A stretch of 64,000 bases of DNA, from NCBI RefSeq assembly GCF_002776525.5, contig NC_045441.1:110017440-110081439 (forward strand), in the 5' to 3' direction. Made by a program: the position numbers and the translations under genes. Under the pieces are notes generated by a model. The model was given only the letters and a program-made list of their open reading frames with translations. It had not been told where the DNA came from and did not search any database. This stretch comes from Piliocolobus tephrosceles (Eukaryota; Chordata; Mammalia; Primates; Cercopithecidae). This document shows positions 23,700-35,538 of this stretch, one piece after another. Position 1 is the first letter of the stretch; every line of letters begins with the position of its first letter.

Positions 23700-25560
23700 G
23701 TAAATAAAAAAATTCTTTTTTTAAATAAAAATTTACAGAAAAATTATGACAATACTACAAAGAGGTTCTGTACAACCCCCACCCAGTTTCTCTTACTATT
23801 AACATCTTACATTAGCATGTTACGTTTGTCACAATTAATGAACCAATATTGATACATTAGTATTAACTAAAGTCAGGGTTCTTTTTATTGGAGAATGGTG
23901 TTGGAAACTAAGGTCTGGGCCCTGTGGTATGGTGGTTGCTATCAAGATGTCATTACTTTTAAGTTCTCTCCCAGCTGACAAAGCAAAGAAATATATGTGT
24001 GTATATTAACCTATGTGTACACATACATCTATGATTATTTTGATATGTAACATCTGTATCTTTATTATGCTAAATATGAGTTCATATGGTGTCTTCAATT
24101 CTAATCAATTACAGTATAGATTATTCTAGCCTCTTCCTATTGCTTATCTATAACTTCCTATTTCAAACAGTGAAAAATCTGTCTTCCACCACCTACTATC
24201 TGCTTACCTAATTTCTCATTTCCAGTTTATGTATGTAGTGGTTTCAGAATTATTACATATAGCCCTGTGGGAAACAACTTTGTCAACTAGAGTGGTGCTT
24301 ATGCAGGTTCTGTTATCTTTAGTTTTACTGACTCTACTCATTTCCAAAGTTGTTTAGTCCAGAACATTTCACTCATACTCCTCCTAGTGAAGTTGTTTCA
24401 TGTTAGTAACACAGATTCTTTTTTTGCAGTCTGCATTCCATTTTAGGGTTCCCTCCTCTCCAGTCTCCTAAATTATTATTTTAATTCACATACATCAAGG
24501 TTTATTCTTTGTGCTGTAAAGTTCTATAGGTTTTGACAAATGCAAAGTGTCATGTTCCCATCATTACAGTGTCATACAGAATTGTTTCACTGCCCTAAAA
24601 ATATCCCTTGTCCTTTGCCTATTCAACCCTTCCCCTCCTTTCCCAAACTCCTGGCAACCACTGATCTGTTTATCATAGAGCTGTGCCTCTTCCAGAATGC
24701 ATATAATTGAAATCATACAAAATGCAGACTTTTCACCCTGGCTTCTTTCATTAGCAATATGCATTTAACATTCCTCCATGTCCTTATGTGGCTTGTAGTT
24801 CATTACTTTTTACTGTTGGATAGTATTCGATCATAGAAATGTACCACAGTTTGTTTATCCATTCACTGATTGAAGTATACCAATATACCTAGGAACATGA
24901 CTGCTAGATCGTATAGTAAGACTATATTTAGCTTTGCAAGAAACTGCCAAACTGTATTTCAAAGTGGCTGTACCATTGCACCACCAGCAACTCTTGCCAC
25001 TGATCCAGTACTGTCAGTTTTTTGGATTTTAGCTATTCTAAAAGGTGAGTGATGGTATCTCATTGTTGTTTTAATTTGTAATACTCTAATGACAAATGAT
25101 GGTGGGTTCTTTTCATATGTTTGTTTTCCATTTGTATATCTTCTTTAGTATGGTGTCTGTTCAGATGTTTTGCTTACTTTTTAAAACTGTGTTGATTGTT
25201 TTCTTTTACTTTTTCTTTTTTCTTTTGAGATGGAGTCTCGCTCTTTCACCCAGGCTAGAGTGCAGTGGCATGATCTCGGCTTACTGCAAGCTCCCCATTC
25301 TGGGTTCAAGTGATTCTTGTGCCTGAGCCTCCTGAGTACCTGGAACTACAGGCGCCCACCACCACGCCTGGCTAATTTTTTTGTATTTTTGGTAGAGACG
25401 AGGTTTCACCATGTTGGTCAGGCTGGTCTTGAACTCCTGACTGCAGATGATCTGCCTGCCTTGGCCTCCCAAAGCTAGGATTACAAGTAGGATAGGCATG
25501 AGCCACTATGCCCAGCTGATTGTTTTCTTATCGTTGAGTTTTATATTCCTTCATTTTTGA
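23700..25560 (-). repeat. Long L1M 3'UTR and ORF2 end, split by an Alu
   Basis: Old L1 in reverse: acaacccccacccagtttctc and acatcttacattagcatg in the 3'UTR, tggcaaccactgatctgtt further on, then the ORF2 end-type text ggatagtattcgatcatag and caaagtggctgtaccattgcacc. It resumes after the Alu as attgttttcttatcgttgag. The subfamily cannot be set by eye. Confidence 0.75.
25207..25517 (-). repeat. AluS inserted in L1M
   Basis: Reverse dimeric Alu from ttttgagatggagtctcgctc to ggcatgagccactatgcccagc. The flanking duplication gattgttttctt (about 25,195 and 25,518) shows insertion into the older L1M. Confidence 0.93.
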
Positions 25561-25719
25561 ATGGAGTAAATAAACACAATAAAACTGGTTGAGAAGATTT
25601 GCATTTAAAAAATCATAATGAATTGTAGGATACACATTCTATTATTTCATGGGAAAAATCATGGAAGAGTCAGTTCAGTATTCAGTGAATCATTAATGTA
25701 AGGATGTAAAATTTGATAC

Positions 25720-25905
25720 ACACACAATTTATTGAGCACTTATCCTGTGTCAATCAGTGTGCTAAATTTTTTCTTTTATATTAACTCATTTAATTCCCAC
25801 TACAGCCCTGTGTAATGGCAGCTGTTCTTCCCACCATTTTATAAATGAAGAAACCTTAGATCACACTCAGTAGAAGAGTTCTAAACCCCTATGCGGTGCT
25901 GTCTG
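25720..25905 (-). repeat. MIR SINE
   Basis: Reverse MIR: attgagcacttatcctgtgtc, ttaactcatttaattcccac, accattttataaatgaagaaacc. Confidence 0.8.
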
Positions 25906-26820
25906 ATAGAAAATATATTTTAAAATGAGATGATCTAAGGTTTGTTTACTTACAGAGCTAAAGGAAAGTATGTCTTAAATTTAATAATGAGTGATTATAG
26001 AAACATATTACAGGAAATAGTCCATCTTTCTTGAATTATCCAAATTGTTACAAGCCTCAAATTTATTTTTGTTTGTATGAGGACACATTTAGGTGATCGG
26101 ATAGAAGTATATGGTTTTTCCCAGATGTTAAAATTTATTTCACATTAACTTTTTTTCATCTTTACTTTCTTCAAGGCAAGTAGGATAGAATGTAATAATC
26201 AAATAGGTTTTTTCCCCCACCCCATTTTAGAGCAGATAAATAATTTCCAAGAGCCATTTGCTTTGTTATTGGATAAGTAATTAACAAAAAGAATTCCTAA
26301 AGACAATTAGTATTATGACCAAACTGAGTCTTAAAAACATAGCAGTGTACTCACAGCCGGTGGCTGGCTTGGTGGCTGGCGGTGAGCCTGCAGCATGGGA
26401 CTGGGTGTTCCACCACAGCTTGGCTGTTGTCCAGGGAGCTCTCAGTCGCTGGGGTTCCCACAGTGCCAATCACGAGGCAGGTGCAGAAAGGATGAAGGTT
26501 TCTGTTCCCCATTAGTGTTGAGGGCATGCAGGTCGTCTGACATGAGGGGCATGAAAAGTGAAGTTCCTGCTTTGCTTTGGGTAAGAAATCTGCATTGACA
26601 GGGGCTCAAGAACCTGCTCTTACACCTCACATGTCTTAGCCTGGCCTTTGAGATGAGTAGGGAGTATGAGTGGGAGTTTGAGTTTCCTCTTAGAGAAACA
26701 GAACTGAGGCACTTTCATTTTTTAGTTTCCTAGTACCTTTTGTTAAGAATAAAAGCCAAAATGAGTTGTAAAAATTTTAAATTTTTAGATTTTAAATTTG
26801 CATTTAAAAAATCAATGGTT
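25906..26820. other. Intergenic with an unexplained GC-richer block
   Basis: Within otherwise AT-rich sequence, 26,350-26,640 is clearly GC-richer (ggtggctggcttggtggctgg and onward) and resembles no repeat I know. Overlapping short open frames on both strands (26,281-26,630) look like a by-product of composition. Confidence 0.5.
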
Positions 26821-27125
26821 TTTTTTCTTTTTCTTTTTTTTTTTTAATGGAGTTTTGCTCCTGTTGCCCAGGCTGAAGTGCAATGGCATGATCTTGGCTC
26901 ACTGCAACCTCTGCCTCCCAGGTTCAAGCGATTCTTCTGCCTCAGCCTCCTGAATAGCTGGGATTACAGGCGCCGGTCACCACATCCAGCTTATTTTTGT
27001 ATTTTTAATAGAGACGGGGTTTCACCATGTTGGCCAGGCTGGTTTTGAACTCCTGACCTCAGGTGATCCACCTGCCTCGGTCTCCCAAAGTGCTGGGTTT
27101 ACAGGTATGAGCCACGGCGCCTGGC
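26821..27125 (-). repeat. AluSx-like
   Basis: A T-rich tail then a reverse full-length dimer (gttgcccaggctgaagtgcaa ... gtatgagccacggcgcctgg). Confidence 0.93.
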
Positions 27126-28739
27126 CAAAATTAATACTCTTAACATGTAAAAAGTAAAGTGCAGTGGAATTGTGGCACTTATGCAAGATAATACAATTTA
27201 AAAGATTTATAAGAATATTAACTGCTAATGAACAGTAGAGGGATCTAATTAACATTGAAAGTTAGATGAGGAAGTGTTTGTCTTCTATTCCCAACAGGAC
27301 ATCTTTGTAACTATAATGACTCCTGAGAAGATTCTGTTTTCAATCTTAAAACAGGAATGGGGGAAAAATGCAGGCCTCAGTAAGTACAAAAAGGGGAAAC
27401 CAAAGGAGACAAGGGAGTTACTGTAGATTTTGCAGGGCTGAGGAAAGTCAGAATAAATATAAGAGGCAATGATGCTGGTAATTTTCTTTGGGCTCAGAGA
27501 AGTAATGCTTTGCTTTGTCAGAGTTGTAGTAAAATTTAGATCTAAGAAGCTCGTTGGAAGTTGTAGCAGAATCCTGTCTTGTTTACTGTGTCCACTGCCT
27601 GGCATAGAGATGGAACACTATAGGCTTTCCAAAAACATCTGTGGAATGGAATCAGAAAGTCACTTTACTTTCTGAGATGCGATTCTTTATTTTGAAAGAT
27701 AAATATTTAAAAAGTTTATACATTTTTGACATGATTATGACATACATCCTTCCAGGCTTTCTTCAATGCTTATGCAAACATATATATGTGACCTGTAGGT
27801 CTCAAACCGAGTACAAATAAGGTCACATCTCTTCTTAACTTTAAATGTTTAAAACACTGAAGTTAGCAAGAAGCCCAGAAACTTTTTCTAAAGAACTTTT
27901 TCCACCCCTAATTGTCCAAGAACTCCAAGTCTTTCTTGGTTCAAATAGGTAATTTCTGTTTCTAAACACTAGAAAAAGGAGAATATGAAGGATCTGACTA
28001 GTCCATTGTCACATGCCCCACCCCATTTTCTGCTGCAAGAGCCTCTGTCACCACAGCATTGTGTCACTGATGAAAATAGGTCCTCCCACAGAGTCAGATG
28101 CATCCCAGTCTATTGCTACTATTATCACCCTGTTGGAACAGATCCCTGCACAGGTCACAGTAGTTCCTGGAAGAAGATGAAACTCATTCTCCCAGCCTTA
28201 ATATCGGCCAGTAATACTTTATTGTTGGAGCTCCAAAGTTGCTATAGTAGTTTCCAAAGCCCACCTGGCACCTAAGGATGGGTTAGTAAAGACAAGTTTC
28301 CTTTCAGCTGCAGAAACAAGAACCCATCTCCCACCACATAGTTGGTGTTGGCATTAAACTTCTCTCTTACGGTGTGGTGTGTTCTCCCCGGGATCTTCGG
28401 TATTTCTGTTTGCTTACTCCAGTTGAGGTTATCTCAATGCACCAAACAGATTCTAACTACACTGACTCTCAAAAGAAATAGAAGTAGTCTTTGTCAAGCC
28501 ACAGAAAAGAGCTTGCTTGTTCTTTCTTCTCCTCCTAGACACCTACATACTTTTCATTCTTCTAATGAAGACGGTCCATTCAATAAATTCAGAAGAAATG
28601 AAGAAAAAAATACAAGTCTAGTTTGTGGTAAGTCCTTGTTTTCACCTAAACAGAGAAGCAAGAACACAAATTATATAAAGCACCTTCTCTTAATTAAATA
28701 AACAGAAGAGTTCTATGTGGTCTAGTTACAAAGAGATCA
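27126..28739. other. Intergenic, unassigned
   Basis: No repeat or gene recognised. Open frames of 96 and 119 codons at 27,985-28,275 and 28,342-28,701 lack family features, codon bias or splice context and are treated as chance. The stretch around 28,080-28,400 is somewhat GC-richer and could be an old LTR, which I could not confirm. Confidence 0.45.
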
Positions 28740-28925
28740 CAGTGATTAACTACTCAGTTCTGGAGCCAGACACCTGGGTTTGTTCAGATTCTGGTACTCC
28801 TTCTTGAATTTGGGCATGGCACTTGACCTTCTGTACCTCAGTTTCTTCATTTTTAAATTGGGATGTTAATAATAAAATGTACTGACTTTATAGGGTCTTT
28901 CCTGAGGCACATAATGCAATTTAAA
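28740..28925 (+). repeat. MIR SINE
   Basis: Forward MIR: ttctggagccagacacctggg, ggcacttgaccttctgtacctcagtttcttc, aaattgggatgttaataataa. Confidence 0.88.
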
Positions 28926-30684
28926 CAACAAACAAGTATACATAACAGACATTTTTTTTCTTACAAAGACAGTACCATACTAAACTTAATTTGCTTTATT
29001 TGAAAAATTATATTTTTAGGTAAAACTTTGTGAGTTAATTTTTTTGGATAAAAAACATGATACCAATTTATCAATTTGATTTTTCTTCATTAGCATGATA
29101 TACTTTGTTCTAGAAAGGACTTAGGCAATTTTCATATATGTCTTTAGATATAATTTTTGCACATGTAAATAAGAGTTCCAAAGTGTTTTGCCATCACTTC
29201 ATCAGTGTTGCCTCTCAACAGCCTTTGAAGTGAGGAGATTCCAGTCACTGTCTCAGACACAAGGATGTAGGCTGTGGAGGCCAGTGAGCCACAGTCACCG
29301 AACTGGGAATTGGCTGTCCTTTTGACCATACAGATTAATCACTATAGTTTCACCAATCACATTGAATTTGAAGATCAATAAATGACCCTAAAACAACGAG
29401 ATTTCATAGACTCTTTCTATGTAGTGGAAGTTAAAGCAAATCAGAAAGGAGTCTCTAAACCTGTGAATTCTTGAATTTTAGTTTTCCAGGCCAACAAGCC
29501 TTCTTTAAGTGACTTCATGTCCTGTTCTTAGTTTTTGATCATAGATTGGTATAAGAAATGACCATAAATGTTTTTGAGAAAATTATTGCTGAAAATACTG
29601 TTCATGATGCCACTCAATGATTTAAGTCTCTAAACAGCAAACTCTTCCATGAATGGGGTGGAGGGAGGATGGTTTTTCTTTCCAGGTGAACTTACATATT
29701 GCCTATTCTCAGATATCAGACTGTGAGAATAATACAATGGATTGGGCTTTGACAGCCAAGACTTTCAGAATTGCTGTTAGTGCCCATGTGCAATGAAATT
29801 TTTCTATCATGTCTCTCTTATTATTATTTCAAATGCCCTGTTTTAACTGTTTTGATTACTAATTATCTATTTAGAGGGAAATAGTTATAAATAAATAATT
29901 CACTCTTCTATTTACTGTGCACCCCTGCCTTTCTAAATGTAGCTCTTCTATGTATCATGTGAATTATCACAGAACTCTTCTGAGAAAAAAATGATTACTT
30001 TTCTTTTTAGAATTCAAATTTATAATTATCTACATCTATAGATAGCATCTGACTTTCAGCATGATATCACCAATGAAAATTTAATCTGTGTTATGAATTC
30101 CCTTGTTTCTAGAAAGGCTTCAGCGGGAAAATGGGAAGAGAACCCATATGAATAAAACATTTCGTGACTGGCAGTTTTAGAAAATCTTACAGGATTTGGT
30201 AGCTTTTACATTTATGACAAAATTGTATTTTTGATGTTGTTCATAATTATTTCAGTTCATTAGCAGCATTAATAAGCTCCCATTTTGAACAGCTTGAAGA
30301 TCTTTAAGACTTCCTTAATGAGAAACTACCTTTAAGTTATAGAAGACCCATCAGGGTGCCAAATTCCATCTGGACAGAGTTACAAATACACCACTGTTTA
30401 TGAGCTGAAAATTAGAGCAACCAAACAACAGAGCTTTAAAATGTTATTTCAATACAAGGGGACATTTTCACCATATAAAAATAGAAGTTTGCCTCTAAAT
30501 AAAAATGATTTTATAATTGCAAGAGTATTTGATTTACCCCCTTTCATTTAGTTCAAATACCAATAAATTCTTAGGGAATGAGAAATTCCAGTGTTCCTGA
30601 GAATTCTGATAGCTTTTAGAGAGTTCAGTTTTCTGTAGCATTCCATTTTGCAATCCTACACAAATTTCTAATTTATAACCAGTG
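28926..30684. other. Intergenic, nothing recognised
   Basis: Unique AT-rich sequence with no convincing repeat or gene signal. Confidence 0.5.
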
Positions 30685-30814
30685 GTATGTAATGATAATT
30701 TCTAACATTTATTAAGTGTTTATTAGGTTCTAAATGCTTTATTTCTGATATATATATATATGTGTGTGTGTGTGTGTATATACATATATATATCACATTT
30801 AATTTATTTCATCC

Positions 30815-31036
30815 AGTGGTTCTCAACTGGGGACAGTTTTGTATCTCTCTCCCCAAGATATTTGGCAATCTCTGGAGATAGTCCTGGTTGTCACAACCTA
30901 GGATGTATGTGGTCCTACGAGCATCCAAGGAATAGAAGCTACAGATACTGCTGAACATTCTACAGTACAAGGGCAACCCCCACATCAAAAAATTATCCAC
31001 ACCCAAATGTCAATAGTACTGAAGTTGAGAGACCCT
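30815..31036 (+). mobile_element. MER5A-type hAT-Charlie DNA transposon relic
   Basis: It starts cagtggttctcaactgggg, the MER5 terminal inverted repeat, and continues atatttggcaatctctggag, ggttgtcacaacc, aacattctacagtac and caatagtactgaagttgaga. It is non-autonomous with no transposase. Confidence 0.88.
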
Positions 31037-31070
31037 AACTTAATCTGTTCAACAACCCTATGAGGTGGGT

Positions 31071-31379
31071 TTTTTTTTTTTTTTTTTTTTTGGTGGGGGA
31101 AGATAAAGTCTCACTCTGTCGCCTAAGCTAGAGTGCAAGTGGCATGATCACGACTCACTGCACACGATCTCCCAGGCTCAAGCCATCTACCTGCCTCAGC
31201 CTCCCAAGTAGCTGAGATCAGAAGCATGCACCACCACACCTTGCTATTTTTTATTTTTTGTAGACACAAGGTCTTACTGTGTTGCCCAGGCTGATCTCAA
31301 ACTCCTGAGCTCAAGCAATCCTCCCTCCTCAGCTTCTCAAAGTGCTGGGATTACAGGTATAAACCATGGCACCTGACTA
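31071..31379 (-). repeat. AluJ inserted in the MIR
   Basis: A poly(T) start and reverse old Alu (tctcactctgtcgcctaagc ... gggattacaggtataaacc). Flanking aggtgggt at about 31,062 and 31,380 is the target-site duplication. Confidence 0.9.
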
Positions 31380-31510
31380 AGGTGGGTATGTTTAACCTTG
31401 TTTTGAGGCAAGGAAAAAAAAACACAGAAAAGTTAAGTAACTTATGTAAGGTCACAGAGCTAAGTGTGGTGCCAGGATTGAAAACCTAGTTCTTTATTGC
31501 TTTAGCACAA

Positions 31511-32395
31511 GCTATTTCCACTATACTCTGTCATGTTCAGAGAATGTTGATGTCCATCAGTAGATTCTGAATTTTGAAGGATGGAGATACTGCCTTATTC
31601 TGTACATCTGCTTTATCATCCAAGCTCTTGCTTGGTAAAAAATTAATGTTAACCATTCATCTCTTGAGCATCTTCAAATATCCCCTTTAGAATGACATTT
31701 CAACTATAGGTCAGTAACACCAAGAGAAAATGGTTGTTCGAGTGCATATACTGTATTACAAAATAAGGGGTGAATTCAAAGGAAAACATAAGATGCAATT
31801 CGTGCCTCCAAGGAGGTTGTAGGGAAGAGGGGTTATGTATGTATGTAAATAGAAGTTGGTGTGCGTGTGTGTTTATAAACAGAATTGTCAGACCAAACAT
31901 TATTTTGGAAGCAGTAAAAGTAAACTAGAATCTGGCCTAGTCATTTCCCAGGACACCTCCTTCAAGTCCTGAAACATCTTTGTAAGACTGTAATGTGTGT
32001 TTACATCCTAGGTAATCACTGTGGCCCACTGTTGAAGAGCTGTGACTGTTCTTACCCTTCTAGCTTAGATAAATTTATAAGCACAACCAGACTACATATA
32101 TGAAGCTGATGAGACCTTGTCTTTTTTTTTAATGAGCTTTTCTTCCCAATAGGAGTGACTATTTCTTTTCTTCTTCCACCTTTTCAGGTTTTAGTGTACT
32201 TGTGATTGCTACCCACTTATCACTGTTAAAGTCCACTCAGGAGAGAATCTGAGAAACACTCTCAAATTAAGTTGAACATGATGGATAAGTAAAGTATTGT
32301 GACAGTTCACTCTCATGATTTCTAGTGGTGAAACCTGGCAGGGTGAGTAATCTTTGATGAGAAGGTTATCACTTATAATCTTTCATATATTGAGA
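31511..32395. other. Intergenic, nothing recognised
   Basis: Unique sequence. A short gtatgtatgta / gtgtgcgtgtgtg simple-repeat patch lies near 31,835-31,875. Confidence 0.5.
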
Positions 32396-32460
32396 TCATG
32401 TGTAAGAAGCACCCAGCACATTGCTGAATACAAAGTAGGTATTAAATAAATGTTGGCTTC
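32396..32460 (+). repeat. MIR/L2 3' tail
   Basis: agcacccagcacattgctg followed by agtaggtattaaataaatgtt is the shared 3' end motif of MIR and L2. The body is not recognisable. Confidence 0.6.
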
Positions 32461-32584
32461 CTTTTCTCCTACTCCTCCTTGCTCTTCTTTTTAATATACC
32501 TTTAAAATGATGCCACACAAATGGCCACAGAGTCTTCTATATTTAAGATCAGTTCTGGCATTAGGAAATTCTATAGGGGAAGTA

Positions 32585-32845
32585 TGTGTAATCATTAAAT
32601 GCTTGGGCTCAGGCCACAGATTGTGTAGGTTTAAATCCAAGTTTCCTCTTTTATTATTAATTGTGCAACTCACTTGGGAAAATATGAAACTTGTTTTTCC
32701 TCAGGTTCATTATCTGTAATGTATAGTTAATGAAGAAGTTACCTGTCCCATGAAGGTGTTGTAAAGATTAAAAAAGGCAAATTAGGCTGTGTATTTGTCA
32801 TTATAATTTGGCATATATGGTAAGTGCCCAACAACCATAGGCTAT
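32585..32845 (+). repeat. MIR SINE
   Basis: Forward MIR, diverged: ttgggctcaggccacagattg, caactcacttggg, ttcctcaggttcattatctg, agaagttacctgtcccatg, aaggtgttgtaaagatt, ggtaagtgcccaac. Confidence 0.8.
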
Positions 32846-33439
32846 TATAAAATTGTTATAAAGTGATATGACCTATCATTGAGCAGCATGAAAGAAGAGC
32901 TTCACTGTTTCACCTACTCTCACCCTGGCCCATTAATCTCTTTCCTGTTCCTGACATTTCAAAGATATGTTCAGGATTTCAGCCATGACCTTGAGCCACA
33001 TTTGAACTGTTTTCTGGTGGACAAGTCCTTATTCCCACATTATGTACGTACCTAGATGCAAATCCCGAATATCATGTCGCAATTAGTGCATTTGGACATG
33101 CTTGCTGTGTTAAAGCTCTGAATAATGGTAAAGTTTTATTTCTACCAAAACAAATTTGGACCGTAATGTTTTATGATAAAAATCTATGGTCTTCCTACGT
33201 ACATGTGTGTGTACATGCTTAAAATGGAATGTTATAGTTAAATGTAATTCTTTAAAAGTATATAACTCCAGTGGCTACTTGGTTTGGCTACTTGGTTTGT
33301 AGATTTCTGCTTTCCTGTTTCATTGTTAAACAGGCCTAAAAGTTATTATTTCATGAAACTAATGTGAGGAAAGAGACTAGGTTGATGTATAAGTGACATT
33401 ATAAAAGTACATGAGGGATGATTTGATTAGAAGCAGTAT

Positions 33440-33640
33440 TACACAGTGATAGGAGTAATGGTTTAGAACTAGACCCAGGTTTGAATCTTAGCTCTATCAT
33501 TATAGGCATTTACTTAACTTTTCTTGTTTGCTTACTCAACTGAAAACTGAAGATAATAACACCTATTTACATGGTTGTTGTAAGGGTGGTATGAATAATG
33601 TCTGGCAAATAGTAAGAACTCAAGTAAATGTTTCATTCTT
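33440..33640 (+). repeat. MIR SINE
   Basis: Forward MIR: gaactagacccaggtttgaatc, tcattataggcatttac, tggttgttgtaagggtgg, ctggcaaatagtaagaactcaa. Confidence 0.85.
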
Positions 33641-35019
33641 TCCAGAAGAAGGAGAGTGACTGAAAAATATTTGGAGTCTCCTCCAGCCATATTCCTTGGT
33701 CAGCTTCTATGATTCTCTTTGGAGCTTATTTCTTAATCCCTTTATTTTCACTTGCTTGTTGATAACAAAGAATAACTAATTATTAATTTATTTCAAAACA
33801 CATGTATTATATTTGATGGGCCACACTAATAGTTATAAACTAAGCAACAGATTGGGAATGGGGAAGTGGATGGAGTGAGTTCAGTCACATGTCTGGGAAA
33901 AGTCAATAGTGAAGACAGAGTCTCAATTTTTGTCATGCTGGTGAGATGAAAACACAGGTAGAGGATTTCAAACAACAGAGTGGATGGTGAGTTAAAAATG
34001 CTAAAGTTCTTTCCTGGTGTCTAACTTAATGCAATGTGGTTTATCTCGTTGCCCTTTTCTCTACTATTCAAATTTAGGATAATAAAGATTAAATGTTTCT
34101 AAATCTTACTTTACAATATTCAAGAAAAAAAGGTATGCTTTTGTCCACTGAAGTGCAAAGCAGAGCTATGAAAACCTGCTGAACACATTCTTTATTTTCA
34201 ACACATGTTCTTGTCTTTCCATCATGAAATGCACGTTTTATTTGTACTGTATTTGGGTGACCACAAGTAAACAATAAGATAATTCACAAGACCCTTGCCT
34301 TAGATGTGTCGACAGTGAAGTAATCAGGCCAAAATTTTTACTTTCCTTTGAATTTTTCAATTCAAACACAATGTGTGCTTGCTTTTACACAATAGGGTAC
34401 AGGGATTAGAGGGTTGACTCTTTAAATACCGTCAGAGACACAGGCAATCCTACACCAAGTGCTCAGAAGGAAGGTGCCTATGCCTGGGAATGCCCAGATG
34501 CCCTTAGAGAGTTGAAGATGGCGTTTCTCTGAGTCAGGTCAAAGTTAACACATTACCTTTGCTTCAAAGACTGCTTGGATTCCTTTCGGTGGATTAGTCA
34601 CGATGTTTTGCTGACTGAGACTAGGAAATCTATAGGAGGGCGGGTTAGTTTACATTGTTGCTTGTCATTGTCGCTAAAACACTCCAAAGCCTTCCTTAAA
34701 AATGCACACTGGCCTAAAAACGACAGACAAGGAACAAATCCTGGGCCGGTAGTTAGGCAAAGCACTATCTCCTCTTACCTCCTTGTAGATTTTTTTCCCC
34801 CTTTAAGTACGTGTCCTCAGATTTCTTTGCCACCCTTGGAGTTCACTCACCTAATCCTGAAACTAATAAAGCTTGGTTCTTTTCTCCAACACGCAGAGGA
34901 AGCGCTAAGGTGAATGCATCAGACCCACACTGCTGCGGAACTTTTCGGTTCTCTAAGGCTGTATTTTGATACATGAGAGGCACATTTTCCTTCCCTTTTC
35001 AAAATGCACCTTGCAAACG
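33641..35019. other. CFTR 5' flank before the CpG island
   Basis: No recognised repeat. The sequence becomes less AT-rich towards 35,000. It holds the possible HNF4/HNF1 site at 34,538. The open frame at 34,575-34,913 has no recognisable motif; in human, alternative upstream first exons of CFTR have been reported, but I cannot place one here. Confidence 0.5.
34538..34552 (+). promoter_or_regulatory. Possible HNF4/HNF1-type site upstream of the promoter
   Basis: The bases AGGTCAAAGTTAAC contain an AGGTCA half-site with an A spacer and imperfect second half (a DR1, as bound by HNF4/RXR), overlapping the HNF1 half-site GTTAAC. It lies about 1.1 kb upstream of the CFTR ATG. HNF1 is a known CFTR regulator in gut. 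A chance match is entirely possible. Confidence 0.25.
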
Positions 35020-35526
35020 TAACAGGAACCCAGCTAGGATCATCGGGAAAAGGAGGAAGAGGAGGAAGGCAGGCTCGGGGGAAGCTGGTGGCAGCGGGTC
35101 CTGGGTCTGGCGGACCCTGACGCGAAGGAGGGTCCAGGAGGCTCTCCGGGGAGCCAGTTCTCCTGCCGGTGGCTTCTTCTGTCCTCCAGCGTTGCCAACC
35201 GGACCTAAAGAGCGGCCGCGACTGTCGCCCACCTGCGGGATGGGCTTGGTGCTGGGCGGTAAGGACACGGACCTGGAAGGAGCGCGCGCGAGGGAGGGAG
35301 GCTGGGAGTCAGAATCGGGAAAGGGAGGTGCGGGGCGGCGAGAGAGCGAAGGAGGAGAGGAGGAAGGAGCGGGCGGGGTGCTGGCGGGGGTGCGTAGTGG
35401 GTGGAGAAAGCAGCTAGAGCAAATTTGGGGCCGGACCAGGCAGCACTCTGCTTTTAACCTGGGCAGTGAAGGCGGGGGAAGGAGCAAAAGGAGGGGGTGG
35501 TGTGTGGAGTAGGGGTGGGTAGGGGG
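35020..35526 (+). promoter_or_regulatory. CFTR CpG-island promoter
   Basis: The stretch is conspicuously rich in G+C and CpG compared with the AT-rich surroundings, and lacks a TATA box near the start. It includes a NotI-type GCGGCCGC at 35,212-35,219, an alternating GCGCGCGCG run near 35,282, and Sp1-like GC boxes GGGGCGG (35,332-35,338) and GGGCGGGG (35,371-35,378). A purine-rich, G-heavy tract leads into exon 1. This is the housekeeping-like promoter known for CFTR, whose tissue specificity comes from distant elements. Long open frames on both strands here (about 179 codons each) are by-products of high GC content. Confidence 0.9.
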
Positions 35527-35527
35527 A

Positions 35528-35532
35528 GTTGG
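35528..35532 (-). promoter_or_regulatory. Altered inverted CCAAT box (GTTGG instead of ATTGG)
   Basis: The human CFTR promoter has an inverted CCAAT (Y-box) reading ATTGG just upstream of the CRE. Here the corresponding bases are GTTGG, so the minus strand reads CCAAC. The spacing to the CRE is as I recall it in human. CCAAC is a poor match for NF-Y, so this position may be weakened in this species. The human comparison is from memory. Confidence 0.55.
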
Positions 35533-35538
35533 AAGCAA

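Larger units (their letters stand above)
30685..31510 (-). repeat. MIR split by MER5A and Alu
   Basis: MIR pieces in reverse lie at about 30,695-30,812 (catttattaagtgtttattagg), 31,037-31,070 (caacaaccctatgaggtggg) and 31,380-31,500 (aaaagttaagtaacttatg, ggtcacagagctaag). In order they make one MIR interrupted by a DNA transposon, then by an Alu. A (TA)n(TG)n microsatellite at 30,750-30,793 sits in the first piece. Confidence 0.85.

Noticed and set aside
28342..28701. 119-codon + strand frame in the 5' flank
   Set aside because: It has no domain, signal or homology I recognise, and lies between repeats in intergenic DNA.
1..35000. Search for the neighbouring gene ASZ1
   Set aside because: In human it starts about 50 kb upstream of CFTR, and no exon-like sequence of it was recognised here.
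34973..35538. 179-codon open frames on both strands over the CpG island
   Set aside because: They overlap each other almost exactly, are rich in R/G/E or P/S/L as GC-rich DNA gives in any frame, and resemble no protein family. The region is the CFTR promoter.
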